Source: Haloferax larsenii JCM 13917 (lineage in GTDB: Archaea; Halobacteriota; Halobacteria; Halobacteriales; Haloferacaceae). From it: a stretch of DNA of 52,690 nt. Location: assembly GCF_000336955.1 (NCBI RefSeq), contig NZ_AOLI01000030.1, positions 1 to 52,690 of the forward strand, read 5' to 3'. Below are positions 9,382 through 18,020 of this stretch, piece after piece. Both the position numbers and the translations under genes were made by a program. The notes below the pieces were generated by a model, which was not told the origin of the DNA, searched no databases, and was given only the letters and a program-made list of their open reading frames with translations. The first letter of the stretch is position 1, and the number at the start of each line of letters is the position of its first letter.

Positions 9382-10260
9382 ATGCCGTCCTCAGATGTCC
9401 CCTCCACGAAGAAACAGGCGCGTGTGACCGCCCTCCAGTGGGGATTGGTGCAGGCGTTTTTGCTGGATACGTTCGCTCGGTTGCTCCGAAATTACCACCG
9501 AGCGACGACTGAGGTGCTTTTGCCACCCGATTGGGTAACGTCGATTCGGTTCGCAACACCACTCGCCCTCGTCGTCGGCGGAATCGGTGGCTACCGCTGG
9601 GTGACCAACAGAAACGCGGCGACTTCGGCGTCGGCATACCGCAATCGTGTCGTGTTCGTCGGGTCGCTCGTTGCCGGGTGGACCCTCGCAATCGTTCCGA
9701 CGATGGCGTTCCAATCGATACTCGGAGGACGACTGTACACCGTTCCGTTCTTCGTCCTTCCGACCCTCACTGCAATTGCGGTCTTCGTGGGTTCGTACGT
9801 GCTGGCCTACCGGGTCGATACAGAGTGGTATCGTCAGAACCGAGGGCGGCTACTGGGTGCAGTAGCGGGTGCTGTTGCTGGGTTCTTTCTCGGAATGGCG
9901 GGCTTCGTCGCGTACGGCGAGTACCTGATTGCGACTCGAACCAGCGTTAGTCTTGATGGCGGGGCCGGAATCACTGTGGTCGCCTGTCTCGGCGCGGTTG
10001 GCGGGTACGTGCTAACTGAGAGGGGCGGTACTGGTGACCGGGCGGTAGAATTTCTCGTCATCTTTCTGCCGTCGGTGTTCGTTCTCACTCTTTTGATGGG
10101 TCTCAGTTCGGTCGCTCTCGCCGTCGCCGGTATCTCAGTACCCAGCTTCAACTCGTCGCTCACCACACTCTTCGTACCGATTGTCCTCTCGCTTGGGTTG
10201 GCGAGCTATCTGGCGTACGGTGCCAAAACAGCAGTGTACCAACGGTTCGTTGGTGGCTAG
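9382..10260 (+). CDS. hypothetical seven-helix membrane protein
   Basis: The 292-residue protein has about seven hydrophobic segments, including regions near 55-70, 88-108, 116-138, 153-176, 190-205, 218-245 and 255-275. There is no recognisable catalytic or transport motif. I chose ATG 9382 over an upstream TTG because a TATA-like GTATAAAC (9351-9358) lies about 28 bp ahead. Codon use is less GC-biased than that of its neighbours, suggesting an accessory gene. Function unknown. Confidence 0.65.
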   Translation: MPSSDVPSTKKQARVTALQWGLVQAFLLDTFARLLRNYHRATTEVLLPPDWVTSIRFATPLALVVGGIGGYRWVTNRNAATSASAYRNRVVFVGSLVAGWTLAIVPTMAFQSILGGRLYTVPFFVLPTLTAIAVFVGSYVLAYRVDTEWYRQNRGRLLGAVAGAVAGFFLGMAGFVAYGEYLIATRTSVSLDGGAGITVVACLGAVGGYVLTERGGTGDRAVEFLVIFLPSVFVLTLLMGLSSVALAVAGISVPSFNSSLTTLFVPIVLSLGLASYLAYGAKTAVYQRFVGG

Positions 10261-10334
10261 TCACTCCCTGAACGGTTTGGTGGGGAGAAAGCTCAAACAG
10301 ATGACTTTTCATCCCGCTTTCGAATCTGTGGACC

Positions 10335-11150
10335 ATGCTCACCGACATCGACTGGCGGCCGTACGACCTCGACGACGAGGACCCCGTCGACGGCGACGTC
10401 CGCATCTCCGACGAACTCTCGTCGGAGTATCTCGATTTCGAGCGCCATCTGCTCGTCTATCTCCCACCCGATTACGACGAGTCGAACAGGCGATACCCGG
10501 TGTGCTACATGCACGACGGCCAGAACGTCTTCGACGAGGCGACCAGCTACTCCGGGTCGTGGGACATCCATCAGGCGATGGACGAACTGCACGACGAGGG
10601 CCTCGACGCAATCGTGGTCGGCGTCCCGAACGCGGGCGACGACCGGACGGTCGAGTACACGCCCCACCCGCACCCGGAGTTCGGTGGCGGCGGTGCCGAT
10701 AGCTACCTGCAGTTCCTCTTCGAGGAGGTAAAGCCGCTCGTCGACGAGACGTTTCGGACGCGACCCGAGAAAGAAGCGACCGGACTGCTCGGGTCTTCGC
10801 TCGGCGGTCTCATCAGCCTCTACGCGTTGTTCGAGTACCCCCAGAAGGTGGGTTTCCTCGGGGCGATGAGCCCCGCGTTCTGGTGGTCCGGCGAGGAAAT
10901 ATTCGAGTACGTCGAAGCCCAACCGTTCACTCCCGCTCGCATCTACGTCGACGTGGGCGACACCGAATCCATGGACGACCCCGACCGCTGTGAGTTGTAC
11001 ATCGACGACGCTGCGCGCATGGTCGAGTTACTGCGCGAGAAAGGATACGACGACGTCGAATTCCTCGTCGACGAAGGCGGCGTCCACCGAGAACACGCGT
11101 GGGCGCGCCGGTTCCCCGGTGCGATGCGGTTCCTCTTGGACGACGACTGA
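10335..11150 (+). CDS. alpha/beta-hydrolase esterase, EsteraseD/Fes-like
   Basis: The 271-residue cytoplasmic hydrolase belongs to the enterochelin-esterase/esterase-D superfamily. Visible features are YPVCYMHDGQNVFDE (oxyanion and first-strand region), the nucleophile elbow GSSLGGLIS near residues 155-163, and a late histidine in GGVHREHAWARRFP. An acidic residue in IYVDVGDTES probably completes the triad. A TTTT box lies about 29 bp upstream of the ATG. It is convergent with the GH13 gene, so co-regulation is not implied. The substrate is unknown; carbohydrate esters would fit the neighbourhood, but that is a guess. Confidence 0.82.
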   Translation: MLTDIDWRPYDLDDEDPVDGDVRISDELSSEYLDFERHLLVYLPPDYDESNRRYPVCYMHDGQNVFDEATSYSGSWDIHQAMDELHDEGLDAIVVGVPNAGDDRTVEYTPHPHPEFGGGGADSYLQFLFEEVKPLVDETFRTRPEKEATGLLGSSLGGLISLYALFEYPQKVGFLGAMSPAFWWSGEEIFEYVEAQPFTPARIYVDVGDTESMDDPDRCELYIDDAARMVELLREKGYDDVEFLVDEGGVHREHAWARRFPGAMRFLLDDD

Positions 11151-11185
11151 TTCCCTCCTCTGTTCCGGTTCGCCTAGTGCTTATT

Positions 11186-13342
11186 TTACTCCCGCAAGAC
11201 GACCACGTCGGCGACCTCGACGCAGGTCCCTTTCGCCGTCTCAGCACTAGAGTTGGCCGCCACATCGACCCCACTAAGGAGGTCTTCGGTCTCACAGTCC
11301 GCCTCCAGCGACACCGTCGCAGGCGACGAATCGAAGTTCAGCACGACAAGCAACGACTCGTCTTCGCCCGCGCGGCGGTAGGCGACGACCGAGTCGGCGT
11401 CGCCCGATTCGACCTCGACGCTGGCTTTCGACACGCGGTCGGAGCGAAGCGCGGGGTGCTCGTTTCGGAGGGCGACGAGTCGCCGGTGGAAGTCGGTCAG
11501 GTCGGCGTCGCCGTCGTGCCAGCGCATCGTGCCGCGCTGTTCCGGGACGCCGCGTTCTTGCCCGTAGTAAATCATGGGCACGCCGGGAAGGGTGAACGTC
11601 GCCGCCGCGGCAGGACGGAGGGTTCCGTCCTCGCACTCGGTCGCATAGCGCGTCTCGTCGTGATTTTCGACGTAGCGCATGTGGACTGCTTCGTCCGGGA
11701 AGCCGTGGTGGTCGGCCTCGACGAGCGCGTCGAATAGCGCAGACGCCGGGGCGTCGCCGGTCCCGATGTCGCGGAGCGTGTCGTACAGGTCGGTGTCGTA
11801 GTGGTAGTCGAACTCGTTTTCCCGGAACTGAACGTCCCGCGGGACCGTCTCGTCGAGGAGGAGGAAGTCGTCGTTTTCGGCCTTCAGGCGCTCTCGAACC
11901 TCCTTCCAGAAACCGTGGGGGACGCCCCACGCCACGTCGCATCGGAAGCCATCGACCACGTCGACCCACTCGTCGATGACGTCGAGCATCCACGCTCGCA
12001 CGTCCAGCGAGTCGTAGTTGAGATTGGGAATCCGCGCCCAGTTGAAGTACATGCCGGGCGCGTCGTCGCCCGCCCAGTCGATGCCCGACGCGTCCTGTTC
12101 GGCCGGGACGCGTTCGTAGTAGTCCTCGTATTCGGCGACGCCCGCTCGGTGGAGTTGGAACGCCGGATGGTCCCGAGAGGTGTGGTTGATGACGAGGTCG
12201 AAGATGACCGTGATTCCCGCTTCGTGGAGCGTGTCGACGAGCGATTCGAACTCCTCTCGCGTGCCGAGGTCTGTCGCGGTGTCGAAGAAGTCGGTGATGT
12301 GGTAGCCGTGGCGGGTCGGACTCTCGCAGACGGGCGTGAACCACACCACGTCCACACCGAGCGATTCGATGTACGGAACGCGGCGCTCGATTTCGGTGAA
12401 CGTCGTCTCGACGGTTTCACCGGCGAACTCGCGGACGAATATCTGGTACATCGTCGCGTCGTCCAGCCACTCGGGCGCGTCGGCGGGGTTCGAGAAGCCG
12501 ACCGCCTCTCCGTCGGCACGGATTTCGAGCGTGTCGGCGATACTCGCCCGTTCGATGGTCTCGCCGTCCTCGTCGGGGTGCGGCTCCTCGCTCACGGCGA
12601 CAGCGTGAACCCGCGAGAGAGTCGGAAGGGCCTCGCGGCCGACGACCACGCGGTCGCCGTTGATTTCGACTGCCGATTCGTCGAGGTCGTCGCGGTCGTC
12701 GAAGTAGAACTCGACTGTCGGTTCTCTCCCGTCGGGTGCCGGTCGCGCCTCTGCCTCGACGACGACTTCGTCGCCCTCGACGCGGCCATCGAGTCGGATG
12801 TTCGGTCGGCCCGCCCCCTCGATAGTCACCTCGGCCGTCGCGTACGGGTCGAACTCGTCGTCGAACGCGAAAAGCGCGTCGTGGTCACCCGGCGGGAGGC
12901 GAACGTCCACGCTCCACTCGTCGCCGTCGCGCTCGACCCGGTCTGCGCCCAGCGTGAAGTCGTTGAACGGCCCGATGAGGGACGCCGATTCGAGTGCGTC
13001 GATATCGAAGTCGCTGGCACCCACTTCGGCCTCGTCGTCCGACCCCTCGGCGTTCTGTTCGACCTCGTCGGCCGTGATGGAGAACCGTGCTGGCTGGCGC
13101 GGGTCGGGGAAGACGCGGACGGTCACACGGTGAGTCCCGTCGGGGGCGTCGAGTTCGGCGACGTAGACGCCCGGCACGTCCGCATCGAGGTGGACCACGG
13201 GGTCGTCCGAGAGCGTCGCACTCGACTCCTCGGGCGCGTCGGTGAGAGTCCACCGAAAGGTCGCATCTGGGTCGGGGTTTCGCGGTGCGAGTTCGACTGG
13301 TTCGCCGACAGTGGTGAACCGCGGCGGTCCGGGGTGATGCAT
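11186..13342 (-). CDS. intracellular GH13 alpha-amylase/cyclomaltodextrinase-like enzyme
   Basis: The 718-residue glycoside hydrolase 13 enzyme has no signal peptide. The N-terminal ~290 residues are beta-rich and likely contain a CBM48/Ig-type domain (GPFNDFTLGADRVERDGDEW). The catalytic barrel shows FDLVINHTS (region I), GFRCDVAW with nucleophile D469, LLDETV with acid/base E498, and VENHDE with D562. A C-terminal beta domain follows. The accessory N-domain plus cytoplasmic location recalls cyclomaltodextrinase/neopullulanase enzymes that act on imported cyclodextrins and maltodextrins, matching the nearby CGTase and Mal importer. Exact specificity is inference. A TTTAAT box lies about 29 bp before the start. 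Confidence 0.88.
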   Translation of the reverse strand: MHHPGPPRFTTVGEPVELAPRNPDPDATFRWTLTDAPEESSATLSDDPVVHLDADVPGVYVAELDAPDGTHRVTVRVFPDPRQPARFSITADEVEQNAEGSDDEAEVGASDFDIDALESASLIGPFNDFTLGADRVERDGDEWSVDVRLPPGDHDALFAFDDEFDPYATAEVTIEGAGRPNIRLDGRVEGDEVVVEAEARPAPDGREPTVEFYFDDRDDLDESAVEINGDRVVVGREALPTLSRVHAVAVSEEPHPDEDGETIERASIADTLEIRADGEAVGFSNPADAPEWLDDATMYQIFVREFAGETVETTFTEIERRVPYIESLGVDVVWFTPVCESPTRHGYHITDFFDTATDLGTREEFESLVDTLHEAGITVIFDLVINHTSRDHPAFQLHRAGVAEYEDYYERVPAEQDASGIDWAGDDAPGMYFNWARIPNLNYDSLDVRAWMLDVIDEWVDVVDGFRCDVAWGVPHGFWKEVRERLKAENDDFLLLDETVPRDVQFRENEFDYHYDTDLYDTLRDIGTGDAPASALFDALVEADHHGFPDEAVHMRYVENHDETRYATECEDGTLRPAAAATFTLPGVPMIYYGQERGVPEQRGTMRWHDGDADLTDFHRRLVALRNEHPALRSDRVSKASVEVESGDADSVVAYRRAGEDESLLVVLNFDSSPATVSLEADCETEDLLSGVDVAANSSAETAKGTCVEVADVVVLRE

Positions 13343-13381
13343 TACCTATTCGGGCGCAACACTGCTCATTAAACCTATTCT

Positions 13382-13393
13382 GAAGGTTTCTTC
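13382..13393. promoter_or_regulatory. candidate operator GAAGGTTTCTTC at the GH13 promoter
   Basis: This imperfect palindrome lies just upstream of the GH13 TATA-like box (13369-13376 on the minus strand), a position where archaeal activators bind. A nearly identical copy lies at 13615-13626 upstream of the divergent regulator gene. Confidence 0.35.
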
Positions 13394-13464
13394 TGTTACC
13401 GAGATGTGGTTTCGGCAAGCGTCTGTGTTGTGACCGCACCGCGACTGCGACGAGCGAGAAATCG

Positions 13465-13604
13465 CCAGCCAGCGCGGCGGTGTGGCTGTCGTCGTTTCTG
13501 GGTGTCGCTGCCGCGGTGCCTTGGGTGGCGGTCGTGGTGTTCGGGAGTTGCTGCCGCGGTGTCTTGGATGGCAGTCGTGGTGTCCGGGAGTCGCTGCCGC
13601 GGTG
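13465..13604. repeat. 43-bp degenerate tandem repeats in the GH13/regulator intergenic region
   Basis: This is the main content of a 339-bp gene-free stretch (13343-13681). Copies begin at 13508, 13551 and 13594 (partial), each with CTGCCGCGGTG, and a more degenerate copy lies before 13508. The two complete copies agree at 38 of 43 positions and all five differences are transitions. A 43-bp period is not a multiple of three, so this is not coding, and it is close to four DNA helical turns. No gene is supported on either strand here. Confidence 0.75.
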
Positions 13605-13614
13605 TTCCGGGTGT

Positions 13615-13626
13615 GAAGATTTCTTC
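13615..13626. promoter_or_regulatory. candidate operator GAAGATTTCTTC upstream of the regulator gene
   Basis: The palindrome (arms GAAGA/TCTTC) matches 11 of 12 bases of the copy at 13382-13393. It lies about 60 bp before the regulator start codon and upstream of its likely TATA element (TGTTTTCG, 13651-13658). Confidence 0.35.
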
Positions 13627-13681
13627 AGTTCGCACTCGCCGAGCGGAAGATGTTTTCGCGTCCGCGCCCGCGTGAGGAGTA

Positions 13682-14551
13682 ATGGCTGACGAGGACTCAC
13701 TCACCGTCGACGTCGAGCAGGCGGCCGACGCAATCGGCGCGCTCGCGGACACCGACCGAATCGCCATCCTCGTCGCACTCAGAAACGGCGGCCGACAGTC
13801 GTTCGTCGAACTCCAGTCGGCGGCGGGGTTCGAAGACAGCGGCCGGTTCAACTACCACCTCGACAAACTCGTCGGGCGATTCGTCGCTAAACACGAGGAC
13901 GGCTACGAACTCCGGGCGGCAGGCTCGAAAGCGGTCGATATCGTCACCGACGAACGCTTCGGCGAGTCGCCACCGCCGGAAGAGCGCCCTATCGACGCGG
14001 CGTGCCCGTCCTGCGGAAACCAACTCCGAGCGCGATACGCCGACGAGAACGTCGAAATCGCCTGCCCCGACTGCTCGACGCTCGTCCACTACGGGTATTT
14101 CCCGCCGCGTGGACGGACCACCCGCGACGCCGATTCGCTGTTCGACGCCTACGGGACCTGCCTCTGGCGGGATTTCACGCTCGCGTACCGTGGTGTCTGT
14201 CCGTACTGTCGCGGCCGGATGCGCACGCAGGTCGAAATCGAATCTGACCACCACCTCGACTATCCCGCGGTGAGCGACTGCCTCGACTGCGGTGCGTCCA
14301 TAGCGACGACGATTGGCCTCCGCCTCTTGGCCGACCCCGAGGTCGTCTCGTTCCTCGCAGACCACGGAACCAGCCCCGACGACCGCCCGTTCTGGGAGTT
14401 CGACTTCTGTATCGACGACGGCGACGTGACGGTCGTCTCGGAGGACCCGCTTTCGGTGTCGGTTCCGATTCGGCAGGGCGACGAGACGCTTCGGGTCGTT
14501 GTGGACGAATCTGGGTCGGTCGTCGAGACGACGCGGTCGGTGCCGCGGTAG
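13682..14551 (+). CDS. ArsR-type winged-helix regulator with zinc-ribbon C-terminal domain
   Basis: The 289-residue DNA-binding regulator has an N-terminal winged helix-turn-helix at about residues 10-85 (ALADTDRIAILVALRN, then FNYHLDKLVGRFV and a wing). The C-terminal half carries two cysteine clusters, CPSCGNQ...CPDCST and CPYCRGR...CLDCGAS, probably binding zinc. The architecture is common in haloarchaea as an ArsR-like protein with a dedicated C-terminal domain. It is divergent from the GH13 gene over a repeat-rich intergenic region with shared palindromes, so regulation of that gene, itself or both is plausible. Effector unknown. Confidence 0.8.
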   Translation: MADEDSLTVDVEQAADAIGALADTDRIAILVALRNGGRQSFVELQSAAGFEDSGRFNYHLDKLVGRFVAKHEDGYELRAAGSKAVDIVTDERFGESPPPEERPIDAACPSCGNQLRARYADENVEIACPDCSTLVHYGYFPPRGRTTRDADSLFDAYGTCLWRDFTLAYRGVCPYCRGRMRTQVEIESDHHLDYPAVSDCLDCGASIATTIGLRLLADPEVVSFLADHGTSPDDRPFWEFDFCIDDGDVTVVSEDPLSVSVPIRQGDETLRVVVDESGSVVETTRSVPR

Positions 14552-14598
14552 GCGGTTCGACGATTCAGCCGTTCGACTTCACTTCCACGTGCTGGTCT

Positions 14599-16740
14599 TT
14601 ACTTCCACGTGCCAGTGTACTCGCCGGTCGAGTCCGTCGGCGTGGTGTACGTTCGGTTCGACCCCGACTCCCACGTGACGGTGCCGTCGTCGGCGATTTT
14701 GACGAACTTGAACTCGATGTCCGTCCCCGCGGGGAGATTCACGTCGTAGTACCAGTTCGGGTACTCGTGGACGACCTGATTGAAGAACGGTCCCACTGCG
14801 CGGTCGGTGTCCCAGTTGCCCAGTTCGTGGACGTTGCCGACGACGTAGACGTTCTCGCCCATGTCTGTGGTCGCGTCGTTGACGACGAACCGGGCTGAGA
14901 TTTGGTCGCCCGAGAGGACTTCGTAGCCCGAGAACGCGTCGCTCTGGACGCCGTTCGCGTCGGTGACGGTGATATCGTAGTAGCCGCCTGCGACGGCGGG
15001 GACGGTCGCTTCGATTTCGGTGTCCGACCACGAGACGATGGATGCTGCGGTTGTGCCGAACTCGACTGTGCCTTCGGTGTCGCCGAAGCCCTCGCCACTG
15101 AGGACGACCGTGTGGCCGGGTTGTCCCATCGTCGGCCCGACGTGGCCGAGTGTCGGTTCGGTCGTGGTTCCGGTGTACTCCCAGACGCAGACGGTCTGCG
15201 GGCCGAACGAGAAGGTGTCGATAGAGCCGTCGGCGTTGACGGTCGTCGAGAACCCATCGAGGGTGCCGCCGAGCACGTCGTCGTAGGTCCCCTCAGGAAG
15301 CGACGTCACGAGACCGGAGACGTCGTACCAGTCGAGACTGCGGTTGATGGCGACGAGGACGACGTTGTCACCGAACTCGCGCTCGTAGATGAATACGTCC
15401 GAGTTTATCCACCGCTCTTGGGTGTCACCGTAGGCGAGTGCCGGATTCGACGAGCGCAGCGCGGTGAGTTCCTGAATCACCTCGTAGGCGGTCGTCGTCG
15501 TGTCGAACGACGGCATGGGCTTGCGGTTGTCGGGGTCGTTGCCACCGGTGAGGTACTGTTCTGTCCCGTAGTACACGGTGGGCGTCCCGCGCGAGGTCAA
15601 CAGGACCGCGAGCGCCATGTCGGTGTTTCGTGTGTCGCCGCCTTCGACGGTAAACCGCGGCATGTCGTGGTTGTCGATGAAGGGAACCTGGTCGATGACC
15701 TGGTCGTGTTCCGCCGCGGTCTCGTCGAGCATGGCTTTGAACCCGTGCCAGTCGTCGGTGAAGTCCCGGAGGACCTGTCGAATCTCCTGTCCGAATCGGA
15801 AATCGAGGAGGCTCATGCCGCTGTCGTTCGAGAACTCGTAGTACCGCGGATTCGACTGGTCCGCGCCGAGGAACCACTCGCCGAAGGTAAACACCGGTTT
15901 GTGGTCGTAGATGGTATCGACGAGCGTCTTTTGCCACTTCGGCGGCATGTGCGCGACGGCGTCGACGCGGATGCCGTCGATGCCCGTATCCAGCCACTGC
16001 TCGATGGCGTCTTTCAGGTACTGGTCGATGTACGTCTCGTGTTGGTCGAAGTCGGCGAGGTTGTACAGATTGCGGTAAATCTGCCCCTCGTAGCTCGAAT
16101 AGTCGGTGCCGCCGTTGTGGTGGAAGTAGCTCTCGGGGTCGTCGTTGTAGGCGGCGACGTAGCTTCCGTTGTCGTAGAGGACGCCGTCTTCGAGTTCGTC
16201 GTCGGAAGTCGATGGCGACGTGTGGTTCGGCACGAAGTCGATGACGACTTTGATGTCGTTTTGGTGGGCGACGCTGACGAGCTGTTCGAACGTCTCCATG
16301 TCGCCGAAGAACTGGTTCGCGTCGGTGAAATCGCGCGCCCAGTAGCCGTGATACGAGGTTCCGATGTCCGAATCGACCGCGGTGATGTTCTCGAACGGCG
16401 GTGAAATCCAGATGGCCGACACCCCGAGGTCGGTCAGATAGCCGCTTTGAATCTTGTCGATGATGCCCTGCCAGTCGCCGCCGCAGTACTTCCGGAGGTT
16501 CGAACAGGAGTCGCTTCCGAGTTCGCCAGTCGGATTGTTGCCGGAGTTCCCGTCGTGGAATCGGTCGGAGATAATCTGGTAGATGACGTCGTCTGCGAAG
16601 TTCACCGCGTGGCCGGGTGGACTCGCTGCGGACGCCTGTGAGACGAATGCGAGGTCGTCGCCTCCAGCGCCGGTGCTTCCGGCGATACCGATTGCACTCA
16701 ATCCGAGCCCTTTCAGGAACGTTCGCCTGTCGAATGGCAT
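14599..16740 (-). CDS. cgt: secreted cyclodextrin glycosyltransferase (CGTase), GH13 with CBM20
   Basis: CGTase cleaves starch and forms cyclodextrins by intramolecular transglycosylation outside the cell. The 713-residue precursor has a Tat signal (DRRTFLKGLG), a GH13 barrel with VVIDFVPNHT, nucleophile D260 in GIRVDAVAH, acid/base E288 in FTFGEW and D359 in IDNHD. Tyr226 in IYRNLYNLAD occupies the place of the central tyrosine that favours cyclisation in bacterial CGTases. An IPT/TIG domain (about 525-610) and a C-terminal CBM20 starch-binding domain (about 615-713) complete the A-to-E layout. Length equals that reported for H. mediterranei CGTase. It lies 131 bp after malG on the same strand and has AT-rich promoter-like DNA of its own, including an ATAAC/GTTAT inverted repeat at 16761-16775. 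Confidence 0.92.
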   Translation of the reverse strand: MPFDRRTFLKGLGLSAIGIAGSTGAGGDDLAFVSQASAASPPGHAVNFADDVIYQIISDRFHDGNSGNNPTGELGSDSCSNLRKYCGGDWQGIIDKIQSGYLTDLGVSAIWISPPFENITAVDSDIGTSYHGYWARDFTDANQFFGDMETFEQLVSVAHQNDIKVVIDFVPNHTSPSTSDDELEDGVLYDNGSYVAAYNDDPESYFHHNGGTDYSSYEGQIYRNLYNLADFDQHETYIDQYLKDAIEQWLDTGIDGIRVDAVAHMPPKWQKTLVDTIYDHKPVFTFGEWFLGADQSNPRYYEFSNDSGMSLLDFRFGQEIRQVLRDFTDDWHGFKAMLDETAAEHDQVIDQVPFIDNHDMPRFTVEGGDTRNTDMALAVLLTSRGTPTVYYGTEQYLTGGNDPDNRKPMPSFDTTTTAYEVIQELTALRSSNPALAYGDTQERWINSDVFIYEREFGDNVVLVAINRSLDWYDVSGLVTSLPEGTYDDVLGGTLDGFSTTVNADGSIDTFSFGPQTVCVWEYTGTTTEPTLGHVGPTMGQPGHTVVLSGEGFGDTEGTVEFGTTAASIVSWSDTEIEATVPAVAGGYYDITVTDANGVQSDAFSGYEVLSGDQISARFVVNDATTDMGENVYVVGNVHELGNWDTDRAVGPFFNQVVHEYPNWYYDVNLPAGTDIEFKFVKIADDGTVTWESGSNRTYTTPTDSTGEYTGTWK

Positions 16741-16871
16741 AATTCGTGAATGAGTATCTCATAACAAATAGTTATCTTCTAGTTCTAGATATATTGGTTT
16801 AAGACATATATGAGATGTTTCTATTGTCGCTTGTACAAATATAAAGAGAACACCACCGGGGGCGTTCCGGC
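16741..16871 (-). promoter_or_regulatory. AT-rich promoter region of cgt
   Basis: The malG-cgt gap is markedly AT-rich. It holds inverted repeats ATAAC-AAATA-GTTAT (16761-16775) and TCTAG-TT-CTAGA (16778-16789). A TATA-like ACTATTTG on the minus strand lies about 28 bp before the cgt ATG. This supports separate initiation of cgt in addition to readthrough from malEFG. Confidence 0.45.
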
Positions 16872-18020
16872 TTAGCCTTCGACGCCGCCGAACGACAGCC
16901 CACCTTCGATGTACCGCTGTGCGAAGAGGTACACGAGCATGATGGGAGAGGCGAACGTGAGGGCGAACGCCGAGAAGCGCGCCCACGGGATGGAGTACTC
17001 GCTGATGAGCGAGTACAGCCCGACTGGGAGGGTGTAGTTCTCGGTCCCGAGGAGCGTCTGTGCGACGACGAACTCCGTCCATCCGGTGAGGAACGTGAAG
17101 ATGAACACCGTCGCCAGTCCCGCCGTCGAAAGCGGGAGGATAATCTCGATCACGACGCGCCACGGTGGTGCGCCGTCGACGAGCGCGGCCTCCTCGTAGG
17201 AGACCGGAATCCCGTCCATGTAGGTCTTCAGCAACCACGTGTTGAACGGGACTGCCGTCGCCGCGTAGTACACCGCCAACGCGAGCTTGCTGTCGTTGAT
17301 GCCGAGTTGGACGTACACCGTGTACAGCCCGATGAGCAGCGCGATTCCGAGTCCACCGCCGACCTGCGTCAACAGGACGTAGATGAACAGAATCTTCCGG
17401 CGGAAGATGAACTCGCGGCGCGACAGCGCGTAGGCCGCCGGGACGATGAGAATCATCGCGATGATGACCGTCGGAATCGCCACCGTCAGACTGTTCCAGA
17501 AGAACGACTTGAACGACGACGGATTCTCGATGGGTTCGACGCCGAAGCCGGGGAACAACTCGACGGACCCGAACGCGATTCGCCCGATGGTGCCGGGTTG
17601 TAAGGCGCTCACGTCGAGGAACGCGAGTTGCGGCGTGCTCAACACGATGGCCGAGTTCGTCGCCGGGATGTTGAACGAGATGTCGTATCCGGGGACGATG
17701 AGGTCGCCGACGACCCAGAGGAACGGCACCAGAGACGGCGCTTCCGGGAAGAGCTTCAGCCCGCTCGACGAGTATATCGACCCGCCCGTCCCCGACAGTC
17801 CGGCGATGAGAATCCAGTAAATCGGGAACAAGAGCAGACAGACCAGCACCAACGCGCCGAGCGTCGCACCGGCCGTCTTCAGTGGCTCTACCGGCGAGAT
17901 GTCGCCGCGTCTGACCGATTCAGCGGTGTACCGCACGTCTTGTGCCGCTTCCACCGGGGCCTTCGCCACGTTCGTGGCGTCTTCTTTTACCTTCTTGCCG
18001 ACCGTCTCGAGGAGGCTCAT
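16872..18020 (-). CDS. malG: ABC sugar transporter permease, MalG type
   Basis: The 382-residue inner-membrane permease for maltodextrin/cyclodextrin-type sugars has about six hydrophobic segments. The EAA loop that contacts the ATPase appears as EEAALVDGAPPWRVVIEIILPL. A long extracytoplasmic insertion lies between the first two segments. I chose ATG 18020 because it overlaps the malF stop by 4 nt (ATGA), typical of coupled permease pairs. It is the third gene of malE-malF-malG-cgt, and the matching ATPase gene is divergent upstream. Confidence 0.9.
   Translation of the reverse strand: MSLLETVGKKVKEDATNVAKAPVEAAQDVRYTAESVRRGDISPVEPLKTAGATLGALVLVCLLLFPIYWILIAGLSGTGGSIYSSSGLKLFPEAPSLVPFLWVVGDLIVPGYDISFNIPATNSAIVLSTPQLAFLDVSALQPGTIGRIAFGSVELFPGFGVEPIENPSSFKSFFWNSLTVAIPTVIIAMILIVPAAYALSRREFIFRRKILFIYVLLTQVGGGLGIALLIGLYTVYVQLGINDSKLALAVYYAATAVPFNTWLLKTYMDGIPVSYEEAALVDGAPPWRVVIEIILPLSTAGLATVFIFTFLTGWTEFVVAQTLLGTENYTLPVGLYSLISEYSIPWARFSAFALTFASPIMLVYLFAQRYIEGGLSFGGVEG

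Noticed and set aside
5838-10260. A genomic island spanning the less GC-biased lipoprotein and the seven-helix membrane gene
   Set aside because: Core genes (ubaA, rpl15e) with normal composition lie between them, and no integrase, transposase or boundary repeat is present.
11801-13372. Long plus-strand open frame opposite the GH13 gene
   Set aside because: The opposite strand carries all four GH13 motifs. This frame has repetitive Val/Asp/Arg composition and no domain.
13465-13604. Possible CRISPR array from the repeated units
   Set aside because: The units are directly adjacent with no unique spacers, and only two complete copies exist. No cas gene is present in the window.
13396-13851. 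Minus-strand reading frame through the 43-bp repeats
   Set aside because: The 43-bp period shifts frame with each copy and the product shows no protein-like pattern, so the array is treated as non-coding.
14902-16404. 500-codon plus-strand frame opposite cgt
   Set aside because: It mirrors codon bias of the CGTase gene and shows no motif or promoter of its own.
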